The notes: generated by a model not told the origin, from the letters alone. Positions 8,819-18,085 are shown, counted from the first letter of the stretch. The stretch: 64,000 bases of DNA from Parerythrobacter aestuarii (GCF_030140925.1 NZ_JARBWD010000001.1:620001-684000); one strand, 5' to 3'. Made by a program: numbers and translations.

Positions 8819-9289
8819 ATGAAGCGCATCCTGATCCTCGCCATTACCCATCTCGCCGCTCTGGGCGTCGGTTTCGGCCTCGGCATCTACCTGTTGCCGA
8901 TCCTTACCGCCGAATCTGCGCCTGCGGCCGACGTCCTACAGGCCGAGGTTGCGAAGGCCGCCTACTCCGCAAGTTTGACCCGCGACCTGCGCGGCAGCGA
9001 CACGCTCCACTGGGGTGAAGGCACCATCAGCGTTTCGCCGGAGACCATCGCACACCAGGGCAAGCTGGCCCCGGGCCCGGATTACATGGTCTATCTGACC
9101 AAGGATTTCGTCGAGCATGAGGACGAATTCGAGCCAATCAAGGCCGAGGCGGTTCGGATCGGTGCGGTCAGGAGCTTCGACGGCTTCCTGCTTGACGTGC
9201 CGGAAGGCGTGAACATCGAGGACTATACAACGGTCGTGGTCTGGTGCGAAAGCTTCGGCGAATTCATCACCGCCGGGAAGTATCGCTAG
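8819..9289 (+). CDS. DM13-domain membrane-anchored protein
   Basis: A 156-aa protein with an N-terminal hydrophobic anchor (ILILAITHLAALGVGFGLGIYLLPIL) followed by a DM13 domain of about 110 residues. The domain shows the typical HWGEGTISV, LAPGPDYMVYLTKDFVEHEDEF, VWCESFGEFITAGKY pattern with its conserved WC. DM13 domains are proposed to act in redox or electron transfer in the envelope. Start ATG 8819 gives a normal signal/anchor. The TAG stop shares the tetranucleotide CTAG (9286-9289) with the stop of the convergent gene. Confidence 0.82.
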   Translation: MKRILILAITHLAALGVGFGLGIYLLPILTAESAPAADVLQAEVAKAAYSASLTRDLRGSDTLHWGEGTISVSPETIAHQGKLAPGPDYMVYLTKDFVEHEDEFEPIKAEAVRIGAVRSFDGFLLDVPEGVNIEDYTTVVVWCESFGEFITAGKYR

Positions 9290-10110
9290 AGTCGTTCGAA
9301 CCGAAGCGAAATCGTCGCTCGATCCTTGTCGAGCTGGCTCAGCGCGAGCGTGATGGCATCGTCATCGCTCGCTTCGATCACGAGCCGGAACGGGCAGCCC
9401 AATTCGATATAGCGGCGCATGTCCATCTCACCCCCGGTCACGCGGAACGGAGCGCCTTCCAGAACAAGGCTGGCGACCTGACGCGCGGCTTCGGCAAGGT
9501 GCGTCGAGTTCACATGGTCGCCCGAACCGCTGAAATAGGGGTGCCCCGGCGGCAAGCCATTGGCCTTGGTGATCAGCGCCTCGGCGTTGTCGACCACTAG
9601 CGGCCCTACGAGCGGCTGCTCGCGCTCGGTCAGGTTGAGCAAGGCGCGATCGGCATAGGTGAAGTCCGCATGAGGTGCCTCGACCTCGGTTTCGTGCTTG
9701 GCCTCGTCACGCCACTGCTCGAAATTGCGGGTGCGGAACACCACGCCCTTGCCCAGCATGGTGGCGATGGTGCGGTCGGCCGCGTCGAACAGAACGATCT
9801 GGAAGGCGAGCTTGTCGTCGTCCAGCCGTGTCGTCCGGTAGTGGCCGCGCACCGCCGGTCCGCAGTCAGGCGGGCCGCAGACCCAATCGGTCCAGGTCAG
9901 CGCCGACCACTTGTCCGGATCCATGTTGCCCAGCGCGTCGGAGGCCCCGATACTGGACCAGAAGTTCTGCGTCTGCAGCACGATCGGATGCTGCGGCGGC
10001 AGCGCCAGCCACGGCCACAGCTCCACGTCGGTCGAGCAGGCGAAATCGACCGATCCATCGGCGTTGACCTCATGGCCTGAGGTATATTGCGGGCCGGGCG
10101 GCTTGGGCAT
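9286..10110 (-). CDS. Uncharacterised hotdog-like (AfsA-like?) protein
   Basis: A 274-aa cytosolic protein with no signal peptide. The C-terminal third contains GDHVNSTHLAEAARQVASLVL, which recalls the DHV..xLxEAxRQ helix of AfsA-type hotdog domains. The remainder (STDVELWPWLALPPQHPIVLQTQ) has no motif I recognise. The hotdog assignment is an inference from one motif. It lies 12 bases downstream of msrA on the same strand and is probably co-transcribed with it. Its stop overlaps that of the convergent DM13 gene within CTAG. Confidence 0.6.
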   Translation of the reverse strand: MPKPPGPQYTSGHEVNADGSVDFACSTDVELWPWLALPPQHPIVLQTQNFWSSIGASDALGNMDPDKWSALTWTDWVCGPPDCGPAVRGHYRTTRLDDDKLAFQIVLFDAADRTIATMLGKGVVFRTRNFEQWRDEAKHETEVEAPHADFTYADRALLNLTEREQPLVGPLVVDNAEALITKANGLPPGHPYFSGSGDHVNSTHLAEAARQVASLVLEGAPFRVTGGEMDMRRYIELGCPFRLVIEASDDDAITLALSQLDKDRATISLRFERL

Positions 10111-10122
10111 GGTGCCCTTGCC

Positions 10123-10665
10123 TTAGTCCGCCTTGACCTTGTCGGCAAAGCTCTTGCGCAGCTTCATCAACTTGGGCGGGATCACCGCCAGGCAATAGGG
10201 GTTCCGCTGGCCTTCGCCTTCCCAGTATTCCTGGTGGTAGTCCTCGGCCGGATACCACTCGGCAGGCCCTTCGATGGTGGTTACTGCCGTCTGGCCGGGA
10301 TGGTCGGCTTCCCAACGGGCGATGGCGGCTTCGGCATCCTCGCGCGCAAGATCGCTGTTGAGGAAGATCGCACTGCGATACTGCGTGCCGACATCGTTGC
10401 CCTGCCGGTTGAGCTGCGTCGGGTCGTGAGTGCCCATGAACACGTCGAGCAGGTCGCCCAGCGCCAGCACCGCCGGGTCAAAGGTCACCCGGATTGCCTC
10501 GGCATGGCCGGTCGCACCGCTGCACACTTCCTTGTAAGTCGGGTTCGGCTTGTCGCCGCCGAGATAGCCGCTTTCGACATCGCTGACGCCGACGACGTCC
10601 TTGAACACTGCCTCCGTGCACCAGAAGCACCCGCCGGCGACAATCGCTTGCTGTGTATCGGCCAT
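10123..10665 (-). CDS. msrA: Peptide-methionine (S)-S-oxide reductase MsrA
   Basis: MsrA reduces methionine-S-sulfoxide in oxidised proteins. The 180-aa sequence has the catalytic GCFWC motif with Cys13, followed by [31 protein letters not shown] and the C-terminal AEDYHQEYW. The frame is open to 10701, but the ATG at 10665 ([16 protein letters not shown]) is preceded by AAAGGTGA at good spacing and puts the active site at the usual distance from the N-terminus. No Tat or Sec signal is present, so it is cytosolic. Confidence 0.95.
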   Translation of the reverse strand: MADTQQAIVAGGCFWCTEAVFKDVVGVSDVESGYLGGDKPNPTYKEVCSGATGHAEAIRVTFDPAVLALGDLLDVFMGTHDPTQLNRQGNDVGTQYRSAIFLNSDLAREDAEAAIARWEADHPGQTAVTTIEGPAEWYPAEDYHQEYWEGEGQRNPYCLAVIPPKLMKLRKSFADKVKAD

Positions 10666-10767
10666 AAAATCACCTTTTGTCTCGTGGATACGGGATCGCA
10701 TTGGCTCCCTTGTCCGTTGTTGCCCTATCTAGGGTGTGAATCTGCCAAATCAAAAGGGGACTCTTCC

Positions 10768-11718
10768 ATGCGTACGACAATTGCCATCCTGGCCGGAGCC
10801 ACGGCGCTTTCGCTCGCCGTTTCGCCGGCGGTGGCGCAAGAGCAAAGCCGACCGAGTGCCAGGGACATACTTGGCCGGGTGCTGGAAGCCGTCCTCGGTG
10901 ACGAGGAACAGCCGGAGCAGGACGCCGCCGCCGAGGCGGTGGTCGATGCCGTTCCTGCGCCTACGCTGGAAACCGTTCTGGCCCATGAGCGCCGAAATGC
11001 GGACCGTGCGCGCGATCAATACCGCAACCCTGCCGCGACCCTTGCATTCTTCCAGATCGAGCCGACTCAGACGGTGGTCGAGTGGGGGCCCGGTGGCGGT
11101 TGGTATACCCGCGTGCTGGCTCCCTATCTTGCTCAGGAAGGCGCGTATGTCGCGGTCAACGGCGACAGTGACGGGCGGACCTATCCCAATCGCAATGCCG
11201 AGCTGCGGGCGAAGGGGTGGACGCAGCGGTTCAGGAAAACCGTTGCAGAAATGACCGGCGTGACTGCGGATCAAGTTGCGGCTTATGAGCTCGACGAAGT
11301 GCCTGAAGGACTCAACGGCACTGCTGATCGCGTCCTCATTTTCCGCTCGATGCATGGGCTATGGAACGCCGACGAAGCCGACGAAGTCCTTGGCGGTCTG
11401 CGCAAACTGCTGGCTGATGAAGGAATGGTGGGTGTCGTGCAGCACCGCGCTCCTGCCAATGCCAGCTGGAGCGATGTCAATCCGGCGCGTGGTTACATGC
11501 GCCAGACCGACATAATCAAGCTGTTCGAACTGCATGGTTTCCGACTGGTGAGCACCAGCGAAGTCAACGCCAACCCGCGCGATCCTGCCAATTGGGAGCG
11601 CGGCGTATGGACCTTGCCTCCGGTCCTCACCACCGGTGAAGACGATCCGCGCCGCGACGAGTATCTGGCGATCGGCGAAAGCGACCGGATGACGCTCCTT
11701 TTCAGGAAGGTCGACTAA
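10768..11718 (+). CDS. Secreted class I methyltransferase-like protein (COG4798 type)
   Basis: A 316-aa protein with a clear Sec signal peptide (MRTTIAILAGATALSLAVSPAVAQ) and a Rossmann methyltransferase-like domain. VVEWGPGGGWYTRVLAPYL is the SAM-binding loop region, and LIFRSMHGLWNADEADEVLGGLRKLLADEGMVGVVQHR is motif IV/post-IV. Such exported predicted methyltransferases are common in Proteobacteria, but their substrate is unknown, and SAM would not be expected in the periplasm. The start ATG at 10768 gives the signal peptide; the upstream extension of the frame overlaps msrA. It lies 17 bases before aguB. Confidence 0.8.
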   Translation: MRTTIAILAGATALSLAVSPAVAQEQSRPSARDILGRVLEAVLGDEEQPEQDAAAEAVVDAVPAPTLETVLAHERRNADRARDQYRNPAATLAFFQIEPTQTVVEWGPGGGWYTRVLAPYLAQEGAYVAVNGDSDGRTYPNRNAELRAKGWTQRFRKTVAEMTGVTADQVAAYELDEVPEGLNGTADRVLIFRSMHGLWNADEADEVLGGLRKLLADEGMVGVVQHRAPANASWSDVNPARGYMRQTDIIKLFELHGFRLVSTSEVNANPRDPANWERGVWTLPPVLTTGEDDPRRDEYLAIGESDRMTLLFRKVD

Positions 11719-11735
11719 GCCTAAAGGGCGGCGAC

Positions 11736-12587
11736 ATGAGAGAGATCACTGTCGCCGCCCTCCAGCTGCCGCTCGGCAGCGATGACGAGGCCGAGAATAT
11801 CGCCGCCGTCGGCGAGCTGGTCGAGCAGGCCGCTGCGCGCGGGGCTGAGATCATTCTGCCGCCCGAGCTCTTTTCCGGCCCCTATTTCTGCCAGGTCGAG
11901 GACGAGGCGCTGTTCGCGCTCGCCCGCCCGACGCTCGAGCACCCTTCGGTCATCGCCATGCGCAAGCTGGCGGCGAAGCTCAAGGTCGCGATCCCGACCA
12001 GCTTTTTCGAGCGCGACGGGCATCACTATTACAACACGCTGGCGATGATCGGGTCCGATGGCGCGGTCATGGGTACCTATCGCAAGAGCCACATCCCCGA
12101 CGGGCCGGGATACGAGGAAAAGTTCTATTTCCGCCCCGGCAACGACGGGTTCAAGGTGTGGGATGTTTGCGGCGCGCGCATCGGCGTCGGCATCTGCTGG
12201 GACCAGTGGTATCCCGAATGCGCGCGGGTGATGGCGCTGATGGGGGCAGAGCTGCTGTTCTATCCCACCGCGATCGGCTCCGAACCCTATGACGCCGAGC
12301 TCGACACCAGCCGGATGTGGCAGCGCGCGATGCAGGGGCATTCGGTCTCGAATTGCATGCCGGTCATCGCCGCCAACCGCATTGGCACCGAAGGCGAGGC
12401 CAATTTCTACGGCCACAGCTTCGTCACCAACGAATGGGGCGACAAGGTCGTTGAGTTCGGCGCTGGCGAGGAAGGCGTGCTGGTGGCGACGCTCGAACTC
12501 GACCAGGCGGCGAAGCATCGCGCCGGGATGGGCTTCTTCCGTGACCGCCGCCCGCAGCTCTACACCCGCATCTGCGAGGACATTTGA
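11736..12587 (+). CDS. aguB: N-carbamoylputrescine amidase
   Basis: Nitrilase-superfamily amidase that converts N-carbamoylputrescine to putrescine, CO2 and ammonia. The 283-aa sequence carries the catalytic triad: E44 in ILPPELF, K117 in TYRKSHIP and C154 in GVGICWDQWYPE. The block YEEKFYFRPGNDGFKVW and the C-terminal FFRDRRPQLYTRI are typical of AguB rather than other nitrilases. No agmatine deiminase gene is adjacent. Its stop overlaps the TTG start of folK. Confidence 0.9.
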   Translation: MREITVAALQLPLGSDDEAENIAAVGELVEQAAARGAEIILPPELFSGPYFCQVEDEALFALARPTLEHPSVIAMRKLAAKLKVAIPTSFFERDGHHYYNTLAMIGSDGAVMGTYRKSHIPDGPGYEEKFYFRPGNDGFKVWDVCGARIGVGICWDQWYPECARVMALMGAELLFYPTAIGSEPYDAELDTSRMWQRAMQGHSVSNCMPVIAANRIGTEGEANFYGHSFVTNEWGDKVVEFGAGEEGVLVATLELDQAAKHRAGMGFFRDRRPQLYTRICEDI

Positions 12588-13069
12588 GCAGCACCTATCT
12601 CGTCGCGCTCGGTTCCAACCGGCGGCATCACCGTTACGGCGGGCCGCGCGCAATATTACATGCAGCGATGGAGGAATTGGCGGCGCTGGGTACGGTGACA
12701 CAGCGGTCACCGATATTCGCGACCGCCCCGATGGGAGCGGCGCAGCGCCGCTTTGCCAATGCCGCTGCCCTGGTGGAGACCGAACTCGATCCGCAGGCGC
12801 TGCTTGCTGCGCTTCAACGGATGGAGCGCGAATTCGGGCGCAGGCGCTGGCGACGTTGGGGCGACCGCGTGCTCGATCTCGATATTGTGCTCTGGAGCGA
12901 GGGGACCTTCGTCGCGCCAGGCCTTGCTGTCCCCCATCCCGAGTTTCGCAAGCGGGCCTTCGTACTGGCTCCGGCCAGTGCCATCGCTGCCGATTGGCGC
13001 GACTCCGAAACCGGCTTTTCACTACGCCAGCTAAAAGCCCGCTTGACCCGCCCGTATCCGCTCCCCTAG
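12584..13069 (+). CDS. folK: HPPK, 6-hydroxymethyl-dihydropterin pyrophosphokinase
   Basis: FolK transfers pyrophosphate from ATP to 6-hydroxymethyl-7,8-dihydropterin in folate synthesis. The 161-aa sequence starts with YLVALGSNRRHH, and the HPPK signature RRWGDRVLDLDIVLW with the Mg-binding DLD is present, followed by VPHPEFRKRAFVLAP. The start is TTG at 12584, overlapping the aguB stop by four bases. No ATG exists near the domain start, so translational coupling is likely. A 16-base perfect palindrome spans the stop codon (13060-13075) but lacks a T-tract. In family terms it supplies folate used by the C1 enzymes elsewhere in the window. Confidence 0.9.
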   Translation: MSSTYLVALGSNRRHHRYGGPRAILHAAMEELAALGTVTQRSPIFATAPMGAAQRRFANAAALVETELDPQALLAALQRMEREFGRRRWRRWGDRVLDLDIVLWSEGTFVAPGLAVPHPEFRKRAFVLAPASAIAADWRDSETGFSLRQLKARLTRPYPLP

Positions 13070-13115
13070 GGGAGCGCTCCGTGGCGGGGCGCAGGAGTCT
13101 CCGCGCACATCAGGT

Positions 13116-13191
13116 GGGCCGTTAGCTCAGTCGGTAGAGCAACTGACTTTTAATCAGTAGGTCGCAGGTTCGACCCCTGCACGGCTCACCA
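13116..13191 (+). tRNA. tRNA-Lys (anticodon UUU)
   Basis: The 76-base sequence folds into a full cloverleaf. The acceptor GGGCCGT pairs with ACGGCTC (one G-U), the D-loop is AGCTCAGTCGGTAGAGC, and the anticodon stem ACTGA/TCAGT encloses CTTTTAA, which gives anticodon TTT. The T-arm is GCAGGTTCGACCCCTGC, and the 3' CCA is encoded. No integrase or duplicated tRNA 3' end was seen nearby. Confidence 0.97.
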
Positions 13192-13232
13192 CCTTTTCTC
13201 CTCTCTTGGCGGTGGTATCTCGTTTGCGACTG

Positions 13233-13250
13233 CGCTAACAATTGTTAGCG
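13233..13250. promoter_or_regulatory. Class C palindrome before formate dehydrogenase operon
   Basis: CGCTAACAATTGTTAGCG is a perfect 18-base palindrome, 26 bases before the fdsG start. Its core CTAACAATTGTTAG recurs with few changes at 41812, 50409, 58008 and 60471 in the catabolic cluster. There is no loop or T-tract, so an operator fits better than a terminator. The regulator is unknown; a MarR-family protein encoded at 58051 is a candidate because a copy lies in front of its own gene. Confidence 0.6.
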
Positions 13251-13276
13251 AAGCGAGAGAGGATTGCGCTGCCCCC

Positions 13277-13705
13277 ATGGCCGATAGCCAGACCCGGATT
13301 ACAGAAATCTGCGCCGCCCATTCCGGGCGCGAAGGCGCGCTGTTGCCGATCCTGCACGAAGTGCAAGTGGAATTCGGCTGTGTGGACGAAACGGCCGAGC
13401 GGGCGATTGCCTCCGCGCTCAACCTGACCCGCGCCGAAGTGCATGGGGTGGTCAGTTTCTACCACGATTTCCGCAGCGCGCCCGATCCGCGGCCCGAAGT
13501 GCAGATCTGCCGTGCAGAGGCGTGCCAGGCACGCGGGGTCGAGGCGCTGGTCGATGGCGCCAGGGCAGCGGCAGGCGAGCGGGTGCGGCTGAAGACGGTC
13601 TACTGCCTCGGCCTGTGCAGCGTCGGCCCCAACGCGCGGGTCGGCGATGCCAAGCATTCTCGGCTCGACGCTGAGCGACTCGCGAGGTTGATCGAGGGCG
13701 TATGA
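13277..13705 (+). CDS. fdsG: NAD-dependent formate dehydrogenase gamma subunit (NuoE-like)
   Basis: A 142-aa thioredoxin-fold [2Fe-2S] subunit related to NuoE. It relays electrons within the soluble molybdenum formate dehydrogenase FdsABG. The cluster ligands are visible as C78-x4-C83 and C110-x3-C114 (QICRAEAC and YCLGLC). It is the first gene of an operon in which each gene overlaps the next (ATGA overlap with fdsB). A class C palindrome lies 26 bases upstream of its ATG. It oxidises no substrate itself. Confidence 0.92.
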   Translation: MADSQTRITEICAAHSGREGALLPILHEVQVEFGCVDETAERAIASALNLTRAEVHGVVSFYHDFRSAPDPRPEVQICRAEACQARGVEALVDGARAAAGERVRLKTVYCLGLCSVGPNARVGDAKHSRLDAERLARLIEGV

Positions 13706-15246
13706 CGACGGTTCGTATCTCGGACGACAGCCTCGCCAAGGCCTGCGGGGCAGAGGGTGTCGCGGCGGCCTTCGCTGAGGCCGGGGCCAGCGTCGAGCGC
13801 GTCTCCAGCTGGGGCATGCACTGGCTCGAGCCGCTGGTGGAGATCAATGGCATCGGCTGGGGTCCGGTGACGCCCAAGCGGGTGGGAGAAATCCTCGCTG
13901 GCGGGGCCGATGATCTCTGCATCGGGCCGATTGCCGCGCATCCCTTTATTGCGAGCCAGCTGCGCCTGACCTTCGCCCGCGCAGGCAAGACCCGGCCGCT
14001 GAGCTTGGAAGACTACGAAGCGACCGGCGGCTGGGCGGGCCTCAATCGCGCGCGGGCTATCGGATCGGAGCAGGTGCTCGAGGAAGTGACGCAATCAGGC
14101 CTGCGCGGTCGCGGCGGGGCGGGCTTCCCGGCGGGGATCAAGTGGCAGACCGTCGCCAGGGCCGAAGGCGCGCGCAAATACATCGTCTGCAATGCCGACG
14201 AAGGCGACAGCGGCACTTTTGCCGACCGGATGTTGATGGAAGGCGATCCTTTCGCGCTGATCGAAGGCATGGCGATTGCCGCTGAAGCGGTCGGAGCGCA
14301 ACGCGGCTATATCTACCTGCGCAGTGAATATCCGGACGCGATTGCCAAGATGGAAGCGGCCATCGGTTTGTCGGCCAGCATCATCGCTCCGTTCGATCTC
14401 GAGGTGCGCGTGGGCGCAGGTGCCTATGTCTGCGGTGAAGAAACCTCACTGCTCAACAGCCTCGAAGGCAAGCGCGGCGAAGTCCGCGCCAAGCCGCCGC
14501 TTCCGGCGCTTGAAGGCGCATTCGGCATGCCGACCGTGGTCAACAATGTGCTGACGCTGGCGGCAGTGCCGCATATCCTCTCCGAAGGCGGCGCGGCGCT
14601 GTATGAAAGCCTCGGTATCGACCGCTCCAAGGGCACCATGCCGGTCCAGCTGGCGGGCAATATAAGGCACGGCGGGTTGTATGAGACCGCGTTCGGCATC
14701 ACGCTAAGCGAGCTCGTCAATGACATAGGCGGCGGCACCGCATCGGGCCGCCCGGTCAAGGCGGTGCAGGTCGGTGGGCCATTGGGGGCCTATATCCATC
14801 CCGACCGGTTCGACCTGCCGTTCGATTACGAAGCCTTTGCCGCTGCCGACGGGCTGATCGGCCATGGCGGGATCGTGGTGTTCGACGATACAGCGAACAT
14901 GGGCCGCTTGGCCCGCTTCGCCTTCCAGTTCTGCGCCGCGGAAAGCTGCGGCAAGTGCACCCCTTGCCGGATCGGCGCGGTGCGCGGGGCTGAGATCGTC
15001 GACCGCATCCGCGCCGGCGGGCGCGAGCCGGACCGGCTGGAGCTGGCCCCGCAGATGCACAACACCGTCAAGGCCCCGCGCGACCAGGCCGAGCAGGTGC
15101 AGCTGCTGGAGGACCTGTGCGAAGTCATGCGCGACGGATCGCTGTGCGCGCTGGGCGGGTTCACGCCGTATCCGGTGCTGAGTGCATTGAAGCATTGGCC
15201 GGCAGATTTTGGTATAGAGAAGGCGGAGATGATCGATGGGATTTGA
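13702..15246 (+). CDS. fdsB: NAD-dependent formate dehydrogenase beta subunit (NuoF-like, NAD/FMN)
   Basis: A 514-aa flavoprotein subunit that passes electrons from formate to NAD+. An N-terminal thioredoxin-like stretch of about 120 residues precedes the NuoF-like core. The NADH-binding glycine loop is GLRGRGGAGFPAGIKW, the FMN-region motif is NADEGDSGTFADR, and the C-terminal [4Fe-4S] motif ESCGKCTPC has C416, C419 and C422. Start ATG 13702 overlaps the fdsG stop, and the end overlaps fdsA by 11 bases. Confidence 0.93.
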   Translation: MTTVRISDDSLAKACGAEGVAAAFAEAGASVERVSSWGMHWLEPLVEINGIGWGPVTPKRVGEILAGGADDLCIGPIAAHPFIASQLRLTFARAGKTRPLSLEDYEATGGWAGLNRARAIGSEQVLEEVTQSGLRGRGGAGFPAGIKWQTVARAEGARKYIVCNADEGDSGTFADRMLMEGDPFALIEGMAIAAEAVGAQRGYIYLRSEYPDAIAKMEAAIGLSASIIAPFDLEVRVGAGAYVCGEETSLLNSLEGKRGEVRAKPPLPALEGAFGMPTVVNNVLTLAAVPHILSEGGAALYESLGIDRSKGTMPVQLAGNIRHGGLYETAFGITLSELVNDIGGGTASGRPVKAVQVGGPLGAYIHPDRFDLPFDYEAFAAADGLIGHGGIVVFDDTANMGRLARFAFQFCAAESCGKCTPCRIGAVRGAEIVDRIRAGGREPDRLELAPQMHNTVKAPRDQAEQVQLLEDLCEVMRDGSLCALGGFTPYPVLSALKHWPADFGIEKAEMIDGI

Positions 15247-18085
15247 ACGCCAGCCCGATTTTGGCACCCCCGCCAGCCGCTCGGACGAGACCGTCACGCT
15301 GACCATCGATGGCCGCGACGTGACAGTCCCGGCTGGCACCAGCGTGATGCGTGCGGCGCGTGAATGCGGCGGCGACATACCGAGCCTGTGCGCGACCGAC
15401 AGCGTCAAGAGCTTCGGTTCGTGCCGCATGTGCCTGGTCGAGATCGACGGGCGGCGCGGCACGCCCGCCAGCTGCACCACGCCGGTCGAGGACGGCATGG
15501 TGGTCCACACCCAGACCGACCGGCTGGCGAAGCTGCGGCGCGGGGTGATGGAGCTCTATATCTCCGACCACCCGCTCGATTGCCTGACCTGCAGCGCCAA
15601 CAATGATTGCGAACTGCAGGACACCGCCGCCGAAGTGGGCCTGCGCGATGTGCGCTATGGCTATGACGGCGCAAATCACCTCGGCACCAAGCCCGACCTC
15701 TCCAACCCCTATTTCCTGTTCGCGCCGGACAAGTGCATCGTCTGTTCGCGCTGCGTGCGCGCCTGCGACGAAGTGCAGGGCACGCTGGCGCTGACCGTCG
15801 ACGGACGCGGCTTCGCTTCCAAGATCAGCGCCGGGGTGGAAAGCGACGACTTCCTCTCCAGCGAATGCGTCAGCTGCGGAGCGTGTGTGCAGGCCTGCCC
15901 GACCAGCGCGCTGATGGAGAAGAGCGTCAAGCAGCTCGGCAAGCCGGAGCGCAGCGTCGTCACGACCTGCGCCTATTGCGGGGTCGGCTGCACCTTCCGC
16001 GCCGAGATGAAGGGCGAGCAACTGGTCCGCATGGTCCCCTACAAGGACGGCAAGGCCAACCGCGGGCATTCCTGCGTCAAGGGGCGCTTCGCCTGGGGCT
16101 ATGCCAACCACCAGGACCGCATTACCCAGCCGATGGTGCGCGACCATATCGACGAGCCGTGGCGCGAGGTGAGCTGGGACGAAGCGATCGCTTTCACCGC
16201 TGGCAAGCTCACCGCTATCAAGGCCGGGCACGGGCCGCGCGCGCTGGGCGGGATCACCTCCAGCCGCTGCACCAACGAAGAAACCTACCTCGTCCAGAAG
16301 ATGGTCCGCGCGGTGTTCGGGGCCAACAATGTCGATACCTGCGCCCGCGTGTGCCACTCGCCGACCGGCTACGGGCTCAAGACGACCTTCGGCACCAGCG
16401 CCGGGACGCAGGATTTCGACAGCGTCGAGGATTCCGACGTGATCCTCGTCATCGGGGCCAACCCTACCGACGGGCATCCGGTCTTCGCCAGCCGCATGAA
16501 GCGGCGCCTCAGGCAGGGGGCCAAGCTGATCGTTATCGACCCGCGCCGGATCGACCTCGTGCGCATGCCGCATGTCGAGGCCGACTATCACCTGCCGCTG
16601 CAACCCGGCACCAATGTCGCCGTGCTGACCGCGATGGCGCATGTCATCGTCACGGAAGGGCTGGCCGACGAAGCCTTCATCCGCGAGCGTTGCGACTGGG
16701 ATGAATACCAGGACTGGGCCCGGTTCGTCGCCGACGAACGCCATTCGCCCGAGGCACTCGAACCCGTCACCCGTGTTGCGGCGAAAGAGCTGCGCGGGGC
16801 CGCCCGGCTGTTCGCCACCGGCGGAAACGGGGCGATCTACTATGGCCTCGGCGTGACCGAGCATTCGCAGGGCTCGAGCACGGTGATGGCGATCGCCAAT
16901 CTCGCCATGGTGACAGGCAATATCGGCCGCCGCGGCGTGGGCGTGAACCCGCTGCGCGGCCAGAACAATGTGCAAGGCAGCTGCGACATGGGCAGCTTCC
17001 CGCACGAGCTGCCCGGCTATCGCCATATCTCCGACAGCGCGGTGCGCTCGGCATTCGAGGACGACTGGCAGGTCGCGCTCGACCCGGAGCCGGGCCTGCG
17101 CATTCCCAACATGCTCGATGCTGCGGTCGATGGCACCTTCAAGGCGCTCTACGTGCAGGGCGAGGACATTCTGCAGTCCGATCCCAACACCAAGCATGTC
17201 TCGGCCGGGCTGGCGGCGATGGACTGCGTGATCGTCCACGACCTGTTCCTGAACGAGACCGCCAACTACGCGCATGTCTTCCTGCCGGGGAGCACTTTCC
17301 TCGAGAAGAACGGCACCTTCACCAATGCCGAACGCCGCATCCAGCCGGTGCGCAAGGTGATGGAACCGGCCAACGGTTACGAGGACTGGGAAGTGACCCA
17401 GCTGCTCGCCAATGCGCTGGGGGCGGGGTGGAACTACTCACATCCGAGCCAGATCCTTGATGAAATCGCGCGGCTGACGCCGACCTTCGCCGGGGTTTCG
17501 TGGGAGCGGCTGGAGCGCGAGGATTCGCTGCAATGGCCGGTCAACGAGGCCGCGCCTGACGGCAGCCCGATCATGCATGTCGACGGCTTCGTGCGCGGCA
17601 AGGGCAAGTTCGTGGTGACCGACTATGTCCCCACCGACGAGAAGACCGGGCCGCGCTATCCGCTGCTGCTGACCACCGGGCGCATCCTCAGCCAGTACAA
17701 TGTCGGCGCACAGACTCGGCGCACCGCCAACACTGTCTGGCACGAGGAAGACGTGCTGGAGATGCATCCGGTCGATGCCGAGAACCGCGGGCTCAAGGAC
17801 GGCGACTGGACCAGGCTCGCCAGCCGCACCGGCGAGACGACGCTGCGGGTGACGATCACCGATCGCGTTGCGCCGGGCGTTGTCTACACCACCTTCCACC
17901 ACCCGGCGACGCAGGCCAATGTGGTGACGACCGAATATTCCGACTGGGCCACCAATTGCCCCGAATACAAGGTCACAGCCGTGCAGGTCACGCCGTCCAA
18001 CGGTCCGACCGACTGGCAGGAAGACTATGCCGAGCTGAGCGAGCGGGCGCGGCGGATCGCCGACGAGAAGGAACCGGCGGAATGA
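15236..18085 (+). CDS. fdsA: Formate dehydrogenase alpha subunit, molybdenum catalytic subunit
   Basis: A 949-aa catalytic subunit that oxidises formate to CO2. The N-terminal ferredoxin-like [2Fe-2S] domain has GSCRMCLVEIDG, with a CLTCSANNDCELQ segment after it. Two [4Fe-4S] motifs follow (CIVCSRCVRACDE and CVSCGACVQACPTSA). The molybdopterin oxidoreductase core begins with CAYCGVGC. The active-site segment RVCHSPTGYG contains a Cys (residue 373) where some formate dehydrogenases use selenocysteine, followed by the conserved His. The C-terminal domain binds bis-MGD. There is no Tat signal, so the enzyme is cytosolic. A large antisense open frame within this gene is not coding. Confidence 0.95.
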   Translation: MGFERQPDFGTPASRSDETVTLTIDGRDVTVPAGTSVMRAARECGGDIPSLCATDSVKSFGSCRMCLVEIDGRRGTPASCTTPVEDGMVVHTQTDRLAKLRRGVMELYISDHPLDCLTCSANNDCELQDTAAEVGLRDVRYGYDGANHLGTKPDLSNPYFLFAPDKCIVCSRCVRACDEVQGTLALTVDGRGFASKISAGVESDDFLSSECVSCGACVQACPTSALMEKSVKQLGKPERSVVTTCAYCGVGCTFRAEMKGEQLVRMVPYKDGKANRGHSCVKGRFAWGYANHQDRITQPMVRDHIDEPWREVSWDEAIAFTAGKLTAIKAGHGPRALGGITSSRCTNEETYLVQKMVRAVFGANNVDTCARVCHSPTGYGLKTTFGTSAGTQDFDSVEDSDVILVIGANPTDGHPVFASRMKRRLRQGAKLIVIDPRRIDLVRMPHVEADYHLPLQPGTNVAVLTAMAHVIVTEGLADEAFIRERCDWDEYQDWARFVADERHSPEALEPVTRVAAKELRGAARLFATGGNGAIYYGLGVTEHSQGSSTVMAIANLAMVTGNIGRRGVGVNPLRGQNNVQGSCDMGSFPHELPGYRHISDSAVRSAFEDDWQVALDPEPGLRIPNMLDAAVDGTFKALYVQGEDILQSDPNTKHVSAGLAAMDCVIVHDLFLNETANYAHVFLPGSTFLEKNGTFTNAERRIQPVRKVMEPANGYEDWEVTQLLANALGAGWNYSHPSQILDEIARLTPTFAGVSWERLEREDSLQWPVNEAAPDGSPIMHVDGFVRGKGKFVVTDYVPTDEKTGPRYPLLLTTGRILSQYNVGAQTRRTANTVWHEEDVLEMHPVDAENRGLKDGDWTRLASRTGETTLRVTITDRVAPGVVYTTFHHPATQANVVTTEYSDWATNCPEYKVTAVQVTPSNGPTDWQEDYAELSERARRIADEKEPAE

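Noticed and set aside
13060..13075. A 16-base palindrome spanning the folK stop as a terminator
   Set aside because: There is no T-tract, and a stem of six with a four-base CTAG loop is weak.
13116..13191. The tRNA-Lys gene as an integration site for a genomic island
   Set aside because: No integrase, no repeated tRNA 3' end and no change in base composition was noticed to the right of it.
15161..17275. A 704-residue antisense open frame inside fdsA
   Set aside because: It lies fully on the opposite strand of a well-supported gene, has no recognisable motif and repeats the usual GC-rich third-position shadow effect.
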